A stretch of DNA of 30,739 bases from positions 1 to 30,739 of the forward strand of contig URDD01000027.1 in the NCBI GenBank assembly GCA_900546395.1, in the 5' to 3' direction. Numbering within the stretch: the stretch's first letter is position 1; each line of letters starts with the position of its first letter. A program made the position numbers and the translations under genes. Below are positions 24,046 through 30,739 of this stretch, one piece after another. Under the pieces are notes generated by a model. It had not been told where the DNA came from, did not search any database, and saw only the letters and a list, made by a program, of their open reading frames with translations. The DNA is from an uncultured Bacteroidales bacterium (GTDB taxonomy: Bacteria > Bacteroidota > Bacteroidia > Bacteroidales > UBA932).

Positions 24046-25122
24046 CTAAGCCAGTCCGGCCTCTTTCAAGTGGCATTCCCACTTCCAGGCCGCAGCCAAA
24101 GTATCTTCGACAGAACGCTCTGCCTTCCATCCGAGCTCTTTCTCTGCAAGAGAAGGATCTGCCCATATTGCGACAACGTCACCCGGACGGCGAGGCGCAA
24201 ACTTATAATTCAGTTTGAGTCCGTTTACTTTCTCAAATGCATTTACAAGTTCAAGCACGGAAACAGGGCGGCCGGTGCCTACATTGAAGATTTCATATCC
24301 TTCCGCCATCCTTCCGTCAAGCATTCTGGATACTGCAGCTACATGAGCCTTTGCAAGATCGACAATATCGATATAGTCCCTGAGGCACGTTCCGTCAGGA
24401 GTAGGATAATCATTTCCGAAAATGCTGAGACATTCACGTTTTCCAGCTGCTGTCTGCGTGATATAAGGCACGAGATTATTCGGAACACCGCGAGGCAACT
24501 CACCGATAAGAGCAGACGGATGAGCTCCGATAGGATTGAAATAACGCAGGGCGATACCTTTGACCGGACCTCTGCGTGTAAGACCAGGCATCACTTCATC
24601 CCCAAAAGCGGAAGTTGCCTTTACTGTATCGCGCAAGATATCTTCACACATCTGCTTTGTATTTCCATATGGCGATGTAGCAGGCTGACGTTCAGACTGT
24701 TCAGTCACAGGCAACTTGTCTGTCTCTCCATAAACAGTTGCGGATGAAGAGAAAAGTACATTGCATCCGCCCTGCTCAGTAGCAGCTTCCAGAATATTAA
24801 GGAAAGATATCAGATTATTCTTATAATACTTAACAGGCTCAGCGACAGACTCTCCAACAGCCTTATATGCTGCAAAATGTATTACTGCATCAATTCTGAA
24901 GTCAGAAAACAACTTCCTCACTGCCTCATAGTCGCAGCAATCTATCTTCACAAACGGAATATCATTCCTGCCAGTGATTTTCTTAACGCCTTCAAAACAG
25001 GTCATATCGCAATTGGACATATTGTCCGCCACTACTACTTCATATCCTGCAGATATCAGTTCAACGGTAACATGGCTGCCTATATAACCGGCACCACCCG
25101 AAACCAAAACACGTTTTGCCAT
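24046..25122 (-). CDS. galE: UDP-glucose 4-epimerase
   Basis: Extended SDR enzyme that interconverts UDP-glucose and UDP-galactose through a 4-keto intermediate with tightly bound NAD. The NAD motif GGAGYIG is at 9-15. Catalytic residues S127 (SSSATVYG), Y152 and K156 (YGNTK) have the same Ser-Tyr spacing as in E. coli GalE. The sugar-binding segment LRYFNPIGAHPSALIGE and CLRDYIDIVDLAKAH follow. At 358 residues it is about 20 longer than E. coli GalE, because of an insertion near 165-190 (VKATSAFGDEVMPGLTRRGP). UDP-N-acetyl sugars could also be substrates. A TAACTTTG promoter element lies 27 bases upstream of the ATG. It is divergent from dacB. Confidence 0.95.
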   Translation of the reverse strand: MAKRVLVSGGAGYIGSHVTVELISAGYEVVVADNMSNCDMTCFEGVKKITGRNDIPFVKIDCCDYEAVRKLFSDFRIDAVIHFAAYKAVGESVAEPVKYYKNNLISFLNILEAATEQGGCNVLFSSSATVYGETDKLPVTEQSERQPATSPYGNTKQMCEDILRDTVKATSAFGDEVMPGLTRRGPVKGIALRYFNPIGAHPSALIGELPRGVPNNLVPYITQTAAGKRECLSIFGNDYPTPDGTCLRDYIDIVDLAKAHVAAVSRMLDGRMAEGYEIFNVGTGRPVSVLELVNAFEKVNGLKLNYKFAPRRPGDVVAIWADPSLAEKELGWKAERSVEDTLAAAWKWECHLKEAGLA

Positions 25123-25148
25123 AATTTAAAAAATATTTATAATTGCAA

Positions 25149-25156
25149 CAAAGTTA
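25149..25156 (-). promoter_or_regulatory. -7 promoter element candidate for galE
   Basis: Minus-strand TAACTTTG matches TAnnTTTG and would leave a short leader of about 20 bases before the galE ATG at 25122. No -33 TTTG at suitable spacing is visible. Confidence 0.45.
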
Positions 25157-25165
25157 AGAAAAAAG

Positions 25166-26752
25166 GTGAATTTGAGATACATAAAAACAATGATTGTTCC
25201 GGCGATAATAATTTCGGTATGTTTTTCCACCGGCCTGACAGCAGGCAGTCCGGTGGACTTCAGTATTAATTATACCAGTGCATCTGTCACTGAAAGAGAA
25301 ACAACAGGGAACAATAAATGGAAAAGCACTCCCGCAAGCCAGCACCTTGAAAGAACCTTAAAAGAAGAATTCATGGAACAGGCCAGTACGGCAGTCCTGG
25401 CTGCAAAGATTTCCGGTGACACTATCGCATTCCATTCAGCCAAGAAAATGCTGATTCCGGCATCAACAATGAAAGCTGTTACTACTGGTGTGGCAATACA
25501 CTCTTGCGGAGCAGATTTCATATTTGAGACAAAACTGGCATATAACGGAAAAATCACAGACGGCACTCTCGAAGGAGACCTCTATATAATAGGAGGCGGA
25601 GACCCCACGCTCGGTTCAAGGGATTCAATTGCAATTCCGGTAGAAAAGCTTTTTGCCAAATGGAAAAATATCATTTCAAAAGCAGGGATAAAAAGAATAA
25701 ATGGACACATTATAGGAGACGACCGATATTTCGACAGATATGCGGAAGTAGGCTCATGGCAATGGAATGATACCGGAACATATTATGGGACAGGAGTAAG
25801 CGGACTTACATTCCACGAGAACATGCAGAATATAAACATATCTCCGGGAGAAGCTCCCGGCAGACCGTTGAAAATCAGCATCGGGTATCCTGAATTGCCT
25901 TGGATGGACTATATTTTCTCTTGCTACACCGGCAAAGAAGGAACGGGAAACAGCCTGTACCTGTACACCTCTCCGTTTGCTCCAACTGGAGAAATGAGAG
26001 GAAGTTTCGCTATGGGAAGGAAGACCAAGACTGAACAGGTAAGCAACAAATTCCCCGCATATACATGTGCATGGCACTTCAGGAAGTATCTGATTGAATC
26101 CGGACTGGAATGCCAGGGAGATGCTGCGGACTTAGGCAGAGTATTCGGCATCGGAGAAAGCGAGACAGTACCGCAAGACAGCCTTCATATCATAGGAAGC
26201 ACTTTTTCTCCTACATTGAAAAGGATTGCTTTCGAGACAAATCACGAAAGCAACAACCTCTATGCTGAAACTCTATTCAAATCTACAGGAAAGGAATATT
26301 GCGGAACAGGAAGTTATGATTCTGCAAGAACCGCCATGAAAGGAATACTTTCCGAACTCGGCATAGACACATCCTATGGATGCAATATAGAAGACGGAAG
26401 CGGACTTTCAAGACAAAACAGCATATCACCTGATTTTATGTGCAGATTTCTGAAAGCGATGACTAACTCCCCTGGTTTTGAAGACTACATTGAAACGTTC
26501 CCGTCTCCCGGAGGTAACGGAACTCTGACATATATAATGAAAAAATATCCACAGGAAGTAACCGGCCGCATCAGGATGAAAAGCGGCTCAATGAACGGAG
26601 TCAGATGTTATTGCGGTTATGTCATCCCCGCAGAAGGAAGCAAGGATGACATAATCGTATTCTCAATAATGACAAATAATTATTTCGGCTCACAGTCCAG
26701 ACTGCAGAGTGCACTTGACAGACTGATTTTCCTTATAGCATGCGAGAACTGA
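25166..26752 (+). CDS. dacB: D-alanyl-D-alanine carboxypeptidase/endopeptidase, PBP4 type (peptidase S13)
   Basis: Exported penicillin-binding protein that trims peptidoglycan peptides and cleaves D-Ala-mDAP crosslinks. It has 528 residues. The signal peptide begins MNLRYIKTMIVP and ends near GLTAGS. The three active-site motifs are SxxK at S100-T-M-K103 (IPASTMKAV), SxN at S362-N-N364 (NHESNNLYAE), and KSG at K472-S-G474 (RMKSGSMNG). The large insertion between SxxK and SxN, typical of S13, is present with GGGDPTLGSRD. I prefer the GTG start at 25166 because it supplies the basic n-region of the signal peptide; an ATG at 25190 would give a signal with no positive charge. It is convergent with the FHS transporter, with 15 bases between stops. 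Confidence 0.93.
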   Translation: MNLRYIKTMIVPAIIISVCFSTGLTAGSPVDFSINYTSASVTERETTGNNKWKSTPASQHLERTLKEEFMEQASTAVLAAKISGDTIAFHSAKKMLIPASTMKAVTTGVAIHSCGADFIFETKLAYNGKITDGTLEGDLYIIGGGDPTLGSRDSIAIPVEKLFAKWKNIISKAGIKRINGHIIGDDRYFDRYAEVGSWQWNDTGTYYGTGVSGLTFHENMQNINISPGEAPGRPLKISIGYPELPWMDYIFSCYTGKEGTGNSLYLYTSPFAPTGEMRGSFAMGRKTKTEQVSNKFPAYTCAWHFRKYLIESGLECQGDAADLGRVFGIGESETVPQDSLHIIGSTFSPTLKRIAFETNHESNNLYAETLFKSTGKEYCGTGSYDSARTAMKGILSELGIDTSYGCNIEDGSGLSRQNSISPDFMCRFLKAMTNSPGFEDYIETFPSPGGNGTLTYIMKKYPQEVTGRIRMKSGSMNGVRCYCGYVIPAEGSKDDIIVFSIMTNNYFGSQSRLQSALDRLIFLIACEN

Positions 26753-26767
26753 AAAACTCTCGGGATA

Positions 26768-28021
26768 TCATACCTTTATTTTACGGTTCACATTCTTGTA
26801 TCCGGAAGATGCATAATAAAGTATATATACCAGACAGGCAAACAGAAGCCATAAGGACTGCTGATACCCAAATACATCCGCAACATACATCTGCAATATA
26901 GGAATCACGCCTCCACCACATACCATAACCATAAAGAAGCCCGATGCTTCGGCTGTATATTTTCCGAGTCCCTCAACAGCAAGGTTGAAAATAGCACCCC
27001 ACATTACGGAAGTAAAGAATCCGCACAATATAAGGAAAACCACATTGACAGGGATATCAGTACCGTAACGTCCGAATGAAAGTACGAATTTGTCCGGAGT
27101 GAAAATGGACATCACTATCAGAGCCATTGTACCGAACGATGCGAAAGACAGCATATCCTTGCCGGCGAAACGCGCTCCGTAATAACCGCCTATCATTCGT
27201 CCGATAAACATAAACAGCCAGAAGAAACTCACAAGGACTCCTGCCTTGAACGGATGGAGATTGACACCGTGGATAAGATACAGGTTTGCTGAGTTTGCAA
27301 TACTGATTTCGACTCCGACATAAAGGAAAATAGCAAGCGCACCCAACTTGAAGTGCCTGAATGACAGATAACTCGTCTGTCCTTTCTTCGGAAGAAGTCG
27401 AGGCTTCAATGAAAGGTCTCTGTCCGGCTCCGGTATATTTGTAAACAAAATCACTACAAAAGCCAGGACAAAGATACCCATTGCAATATAAAATGCAGGA
27501 TCTGCATCCTTGATAGTATGTCCGGCCTCACGCCCCATAAGCCATCCGAGGAACACAGGCGCTACAGTTGCCGCAATCGAGTTAAACGAACTTCCCAACT
27601 GGAGCATCTGATTACCCTTGTTTCCGCCTCCGCCGATATTATTCAGCATCGGATTGACAACTGCATTCAGCATACACATGGCAAAGCCTGACACGAATGC
27701 TCCGAGAAGATAAATCCAAAAATTAGGAGTTTGCAAAGACCCGGAAAGGAAAATCAGGAAAACACCGGCAAAACCTATGACAGTCGCCACCAGAGAAGAA
27801 ATCTTGTAGCCATACTTTCTAAGCAGGTAACCTGCAGGGAGTCCCATAATGGCATAAGCCAGAAAATTTACAAAATTGCCGAGCTGCGATCCTCCATTCG
27901 TAAGCCCGAACTGAAATTTGACAATGACACCGAGAGGATTCTGGAGTCCGGTCACGAATGCAATCATAAAGAAGAGGATAAACATGATTGCAATCGCAGG
28001 GATATGGTTTCTCTTGCTCAT
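26768..28021 (-). CDS. FHS-family MFS sugar transporter (glucose/galactose or fucose type), copy 1
   Basis: Inner-membrane sugar:proton symporter of the fucose-galactose-glucose (FHS) branch of the major facilitator superfamily. From ATG 28021 it has 417 residues and about 12 membrane segments. Conserved phrases are VTGLQNPLGVIVK (near 24-36), YAIMGLPAGYLLRKYGYK, NPMLNNIGGGGNKGNQML, SVMWGAIFNLAVEGLGKYT and MVMVCGGGVIPILQ. The 28024 GTG codon precedes the ATG and is not needed. It is paralogous to the transporter at 29164-30450, sharing these phrases almost word for word. It lacks the acidic linker insertion found in copy 2 and is about 11 residues shorter. A terminator hairpin separates it from the kinase gene upstream, and I see no good TAnnTTTG element in the 40 bases before it. 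Confidence 0.9.
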   Translation of the reverse strand: MSKRNHIPAIAIMFILFFMIAFVTGLQNPLGVIVKFQFGLTNGGSQLGNFVNFLAYAIMGLPAGYLLRKYGYKISSLVATVIGFAGVFLIFLSGSLQTPNFWIYLLGAFVSGFAMCMLNAVVNPMLNNIGGGGNKGNQMLQLGSSFNSIAATVAPVFLGWLMGREAGHTIKDADPAFYIAMGIFVLAFVVILFTNIPEPDRDLSLKPRLLPKKGQTSYLSFRHFKLGALAIFLYVGVEISIANSANLYLIHGVNLHPFKAGVLVSFFWLFMFIGRMIGGYYGARFAGKDMLSFASFGTMALIVMSIFTPDKFVLSFGRYGTDIPVNVVFLILCGFFTSVMWGAIFNLAVEGLGKYTAEASGFFMVMVCGGGVIPILQMYVADVFGYQQSLWLLFACLVYILYYASSGYKNVNRKIKV

Positions 28022-28063
28022 CACGAAAGTGCATTAAATAATATTTACCTCTAAGATATAAAA

Positions 28064-28093
28064 AATACCGCCAAAGTATCCTCTGGCGGTATT
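28064..28093 (-). terminator. Intrinsic terminator after the ROK kinase gene
   Basis: Perfect 10-base inverted repeat AATACCGCCA (28064-28073) and TGGCGGTATT (28084-28093) with a 10-base loop. On the minus strand the stem ends in TATTTTTTATATC, a good U-tract. It begins 21 bases after the kinase stop and 40 bases before the next gene start. Confidence 0.8.
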
Positions 28094-28114
28094 ATATATT
28101 GAAAATTTTTATTT

Positions 28115-29083
28115 CTATAGTTCCCAAGCAAGAGCTGAAGCGCCTAAAATCGCAGCATCAGACTCCTTCAGCTGTGAGAAGACAATCTTGATCTTATCCC
28201 TCCACAAAGGAAGAAGATTCTCATTCATAGAGTCAAGCATCGGCTGATACAGATACTCCTTTGCACGTGCCAATCCTCCAAACAGAACGATAGCTTCAGG
28301 TGCACTGAAAGCAACAAAGTCCGCAAATGAACGGCCGAGCATCTTACCTGTAAATTCAAATATCTTGAGAGCCATCTTGTCACCTTCCTTGGCTGCATCA
28401 TAGACATCCTTGGAAGAAATCGAGTCAAGACTTCTGAGAGATGACGGTTCGTCACTCATTTCCAACCACTCGCGCGCCGTGCGTGCAACACCTGTAGCTG
28501 AAGTATAAGTCTCAAGACATCCGTGTTTTCCACAGTTACAAAGACGTCCGTTACTGCGTACTGCACATGTGTGTCCAAGTTCACCGGCAAATCCGTCGTG
28601 ACCATAAACCACCTCTCCGTTAATGACAATACCGCTGCCCACACCTGTTCCAAGGGTAATCATAATAAAATTCTTCATACCTCTGGCGGCGCCGTAAGTC
28701 ATCTCGCCGACAGCTGCAGCATTTGCATCATTAGTAAGAGCTACAGGAAGACCTCCTGTCCTGTCGGAAAGAAGCTTTGCAAATGGTATAGTCTTGTTGC
28801 CTCCCCATACAATATTCACAGCACACTCAATATTGCCGGTATAATAATTAGCATTTGGCGCACCGACACCTATACCTCTGATCTTGCCTTCAGAATTGGA
28901 TTCGGTTATAATCTTTTCCAAAGCAGCAGCAAGTTCATCTATATAAAGATTGACATCTGAATATGTATCCGTACGGATTACAGTCTGGGCAAGAACCTGA
29001 CCTCGAGTATCAACTATTCCCATCTTGGAGGTCTGGCCTCCGATATCTATACCTACAACATAAGGTTTTTCAAGATTATTCAT
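28115..29083 (-). CDS. ROK-family sugar kinase, probable glucokinase
   Basis: Cytosolic ATP-dependent kinase that phosphorylates glucose or a related hexose on entry. It has 322 residues. The phosphate-1 ATP motif DIGGQTSKMG is at 13-22, catalytic D119 is in LTNDANAAA, and the ATP-binding loop is ITLGTGVGSGI. The sugar-contact and zinc site is E168/H171 followed by C182-N-C184-G-x3-C189-L-E191 (ROK signature CxCGxxGCxE). No helix-turn-helix domain precedes it, so it is an enzyme and not a NagC/Mlc-type repressor. It sits between two FHS sugar permeases, which supports import followed by phosphorylation. N-acetylmannosamine or fructose kinases are alternatives within the family. Confidence 0.93.
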   Translation of the reverse strand: MNNLEKPYVVGIDIGGQTSKMGIVDTRGQVLAQTVIRTDTYSDVNLYIDELAAALEKIITESNSEGKIRGIGVGAPNANYYTGNIECAVNIVWGGNKTIPFAKLLSDRTGGLPVALTNDANAAAVGEMTYGAARGMKNFIMITLGTGVGSGIVINGEVVYGHDGFAGELGHTCAVRSNGRLCNCGKHGCLETYTSATGVARTAREWLEMSDEPSSLRSLDSISSKDVYDAAKEGDKMALKIFEFTGKMLGRSFADFVAFSAPEAIVLFGGLARAKEYLYQPMLDSMNENLLPLWRDKIKIVFSQLKESDAAILGASALAWEL

Positions 29084-29112
29084 ATCTGACCTGTCTTTAA
29101 TTATAATAAAAG

Positions 29113-29145
29113 GACCGACTCTCAGATAATATAATAACTTCGGTC
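29113..29145 (-). terminator. Possible terminator or attenuator between FHS transporter 2 and the kinase
   Basis: Inverted repeat GACCGA (29113-29118) with TCGGTC (29140-29145) and a 21-base loop; an alternative register pairs GGAC with GTCC further out. On the minus strand it is followed by CCTTTTATTAT. The stem is short and the loop long, so termination may be partial, which would let the downstream kinase be expressed at a lower level from the same promoter. Confidence 0.45.
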
Positions 29146-29163
29146 AGTCCCATGTAATCAGTC

Positions 29164-30450
29164 TTATTTTCCAGCATTAGGCTTTGAAAGGAAAAGCGCA
29201 AAGCTGAGCAGGTAAGCGAGAGCTATTACAAGTACCCAATAACTGTTTATAAATCCGAAGTTATCGGCAACAGCACCCTGTATTACAGGAAGGATACCGC
29301 CTCCGCATACCATCACCATAAAAAGTCCTGAGGCGATGGAAGTGTATTTTCCGAGACCTTCAACTGCAAGATTGAAGATTGCGCCCCACATTACAGAAGT
29401 GCAGAGTCCGCACAAAACAAAGAAGACGACACCAAGAGGCATATCAACCAGCGTGAAAGAAAGGTCACTGCCGAAAGCAGGGAATTTGACCATTGCACCA
29501 GGCAAGAACATACCGATAAGGATAAACACGATTGCCAGTGAACTTACTACTGTCATCATGAGTTTGCTGGATACCTTTCCTCCTATCACACCTCCTACAA
29601 GACGGCCTACAAGCATAAGCAGCCAGTACATGCCCACTACTGTTCCGGCAACACCTGCAGACATTCCGATTTCAGGAGATGTCATGTAAAGGTTTGCAAT
29701 ATTAGGAATACCGACTTCGATACCGACATAAAGGAAGATTGCTATAACTCCGAATACCAGGTTCTTGTGTGAAAGCGCACCTTGTATGCTATCCATCGTC
29801 TTTTCTTTCTTCTCAGGACCAAGTACGGCGGAAGCTTTTGCCGCTTCAAGTTCAGGCTCAGGAATTTCAGAGAATACAATAATCACGAATGCAAGAGCAA
29901 AGATAGCCATTGCTATAAATAGCGCAGGGTTTGCATCACTGATTGCCGTGTTAGCCGTAACTTCGCCGATAAGGTATCCTACAAGCACAGGAACGATAGT
30001 AGCTGCAAGCGAGTTGAGAGATCCGCCGAGCTGGATGAGCTGGTTTCCTTTGTTTCCGCCACCTCCGAGAGTGTTAAGCATAGGATTCACTACGGTATTG
30101 AGCATACACATTGAGAAACCCGAAACGAAAGCACCTGTAAGATATACGGCAAAGCTCTCTGCCACTCCGGAAAGGAAAGAGATGCCTACACCTATGAAGC
30201 CGACAGCTACGGCTGCAAGTGCTGTGATTTTATAGCCGTACTTCTTGAGGATGAATCCTGCAGGCAGACCCATAAACGCATAGGCAATAAAGTTTGCCAG
30301 GTTACCTAACTGGGACATTGCATTTGATGCTCCGAACTGGGATTTTACAATCACACCCATAGGGTTCTGAAGTCCCGTAACAAAGGAAATCATTGCAAAC
30401 AGGAAGAACATGATACCTATCGCAAGGATATTACTGTTTTTTTTAGACAT
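29164..30450 (-). CDS. FHS-family MFS sugar transporter (glucose/galactose or fucose type), copy 2
   Basis: Inner-membrane sugar:proton symporter of 428 residues with about 12 membrane segments, paralogous to the one at 26768-28021. It shows VTGLQNPMGVIVKSQFG, YAFMGLPAGFILKKYGYK, NPMLNTLGGGGNKGNQLI, SVMWGAIFNLAVEGLGKYT and MVMVCGGGILPVIQ. The central cytoplasmic linker (about 205-225, EPELEAAKASAVLGPEKKEK) is longer and more charged than in copy 1. Upstream there is a full promoter (-33 TTTG, -7 TATCTTTG), so this is the likely first gene of a transporter-kinase unit. Which hexose each copy prefers cannot be read from the sequence. Confidence 0.92.
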   Translation of the reverse strand: MSKKNSNILAIGIMFFLFAMISFVTGLQNPMGVIVKSQFGASNAMSQLGNLANFIAYAFMGLPAGFILKKYGYKITALAAVAVGFIGVGISFLSGVAESFAVYLTGAFVSGFSMCMLNTVVNPMLNTLGGGGNKGNQLIQLGGSLNSLAATIVPVLVGYLIGEVTANTAISDANPALFIAMAIFALAFVIIVFSEIPEPELEAAKASAVLGPEKKEKTMDSIQGALSHKNLVFGVIAIFLYVGIEVGIPNIANLYMTSPEIGMSAGVAGTVVGMYWLLMLVGRLVGGVIGGKVSSKLMMTVVSSLAIVFILIGMFLPGAMVKFPAFGSDLSFTLVDMPLGVVFFVLCGLCTSVMWGAIFNLAVEGLGKYTSIASGLFMVMVCGGGILPVIQGAVADNFGFINSYWVLVIALAYLLSFALFLSKPNAGK

Positions 30451-30499
30451 TTTTTAATGATTTATGTTAATAATTATTATGGTCTGGCCAAAATTCCGT

Positions 30500-30532
30500 C
30501 AAAGATACGAAGATTTTTAAAAAGGCATCAAA
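30500..30532 (-). promoter_or_regulatory. Promoter for FHS transporter 2 (-33 TTTG, -7 TATCTTTG)
   Basis: Minus-strand TATCTTTG (30500-30507) matches TAnnTTTG. TTTG lies 21 bases upstream (30529-30532), the best -33/-7 pair in the window. Transcription would begin near 30493, about 43 bases before the ATG at 30450, just downstream of the terminator of the preceding gene. Confidence 0.65.
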
Positions 30533-30542
30533 AATTATAACT

Positions 30543-30579
30543 AAAAAATGGCCGCAATATCTTATGAAACATTGCGGCC
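30543..30579 (-). terminator. Intrinsic terminator of a minus-strand gene entering from the right
   Basis: Perfect 9-base GC-rich arms GGCCGCAAT (30550-30558) and ATTGCGGCC (30571-30579), 12-base loop. On the minus strand the stem is followed by ATTTTTTAG, a clear U-tract. It isolates the promoter of FHS transporter 2 from upstream transcription. Confidence 0.85.
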
Positions 30580-30621
30580 GGCCTTGAAAAGGGTTGAAAT
30601 ATCTTATATTACGATGAAAAT

Positions 30622-30651
30622 AGTTTATATTTATGATTACAAATATAAACT
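30622..30651. repeat. Perfect 11-base AT-rich palindrome
   Basis: Arms AGTTTATATTT (30622-30632) and AAATATAAACT (30641-30651) are perfect inverted copies around an 8-base spacer. It lies between the stop of the possible partial gene and the terminator. The right arm also contains TATATTTG on the minus strand, a -7 match. It may be an operator, part of an mRNA 3' structure, or chance in AT-rich DNA. Confidence 0.6.
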
Positions 30652-30666
30652 GCTTTTGATTATTTC

Positions 30667-30739
30667 TTATTTACTATAACTGTATGGAACTTTATCCCCT
30701 ATCTTGCAACTGATTGCATTTGTAACAGAGAAGCCTTTC
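30667..30739 (-). CDS. Possible C-terminal end of a gene extending beyond the right edge
   Basis: One minus-strand frame is open from the window edge to a TAA at 30667-30669 and reads KGFSVTNAISCKIGDKVPYS followed by YSK. A terminator on the same strand lies about 90 bases further on, which indicates that a minus-strand gene does end hereabouts. The other two minus frames stop within 16 codons. With only 23 residues I cannot name a family, and the frame could be chance. Confidence 0.35.
   Translation of the reverse strand, partial: KGFSVTNAISCKIGDKVPYSYSK

Noticed and set aside
23920..24747. Plus-strand open frame (275 codons) running from the methyltransferase end across galE
   Set aside because: It overlaps the real methyltransferase end and is antisense to galE, which has all catalytic residues; no promoter or family pattern.
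26743..26762. Hairpin CGAGA/TCTCG over the dacB stop between convergent dacB and the FHS transporter
   Set aside because: Only 5 paired bases with a 10-base loop and no U-tract; too weak to call a terminator.
30640..30647. TATATTTG on the minus strand inside the palindrome as a promoter
   Set aside because: A transcript from it would run straight into the terminator at 30550-30579 with no reading frame between; more likely part of the palindrome.
1..30739. Search for CRISPR arrays, tRNA/rRNA genes, insertion sequences, phage or defence genes
   Set aside because: No spaced direct repeats, no transposase or integrase motifs, no cloverleaf-like sequence and no shift in base composition were seen; the window looks like stable core chromosome.

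Overview
This window reads as an ordinary chromosomal stretch from a member of the Bacteroidota, most likely order Bacteroidales. Four things point there. TAnnTTTG-type -7 promoter elements precede several genes, and Shine-Dalgarno sequences are mostly absent. A serine-palmitoyltransferase-type enzyme sits in a lipid operon. Two FHS-family sugar transporters flank a ROK kinase. FtsE, the THUMP-like methyltransferase and NDP kinase are of the kind seen in this group. By eye the GC content is in the low-to-mid 40s percent. I see no tRNA, rRNA, CRISPR array, IS element or phage gene. Coding density is very high and no gene-free stretch exceeds 300 bases.

Layout. (1) 1-9473, all minus strand: gyrB, then a sphingolipid/sulfonolipid-type set (PLP-dependent acyl transferase, SDR ketoreductase, condensation-fold acyltransferase-like protein), then a 7TM-HD phosphodiesterase whose start overlaps the previous stop by one base, then trigger factor and clpP (cut by the window edge). 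tig-clpP has its own promoter candidate. (2) 9570-14340, minus: an envelope pair, a 1014-residue periplasmic TPR protein followed by an overlapping outer-membrane beta-barrel. (3) 14487-19018, plus: a tight operon ftsE - nth - NhaP2-like antiporter - long RluA-family pseudouridine synthase. It ends in a strong hairpin that contains the rluA stop codon and also lies downstream of the convergent ndk. (4) 19064-22579, minus: ndk, a lipoprotein with two DUF1080 domains, and a phosphohexomutase. (5) 22701-26752: a THUMP-like methyltransferase (plus), galE (minus) and PBP4-type dacB (plus). (6) 26768-30450, minus: FHS transporter, ROK glucokinase, FHS transporter, with hairpins between them. A terminator then closes a gene that enters from beyond the right edge.

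The genes combine housekeeping (gyrase, protein folding and proteolysis, DNA repair, nucleotide balance, cell division) with carbohydrate entry and activation. For the latter, the FHS permeases import hexose, the ROK kinase phosphorylates it, phosphohexomutase makes hexose-1-phosphate, and GalE interconverts UDP-sugars. The rest concerns envelope building: the lipid operon, DacB, the TPR/OMP pair and FtsE.

The part most worth experimental attention is the lipid operon at 4002-7450. Its third gene has the condensation/alcohol-acetyltransferase fold signature, but the HHxxxDG catalytic motif reads H-L-S-L-C-D-E. It is translationally coupled to a predicted cyclic-dinucleotide phosphodiesterase. 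Function assignments rest on motifs read by eye; no database search was possible.
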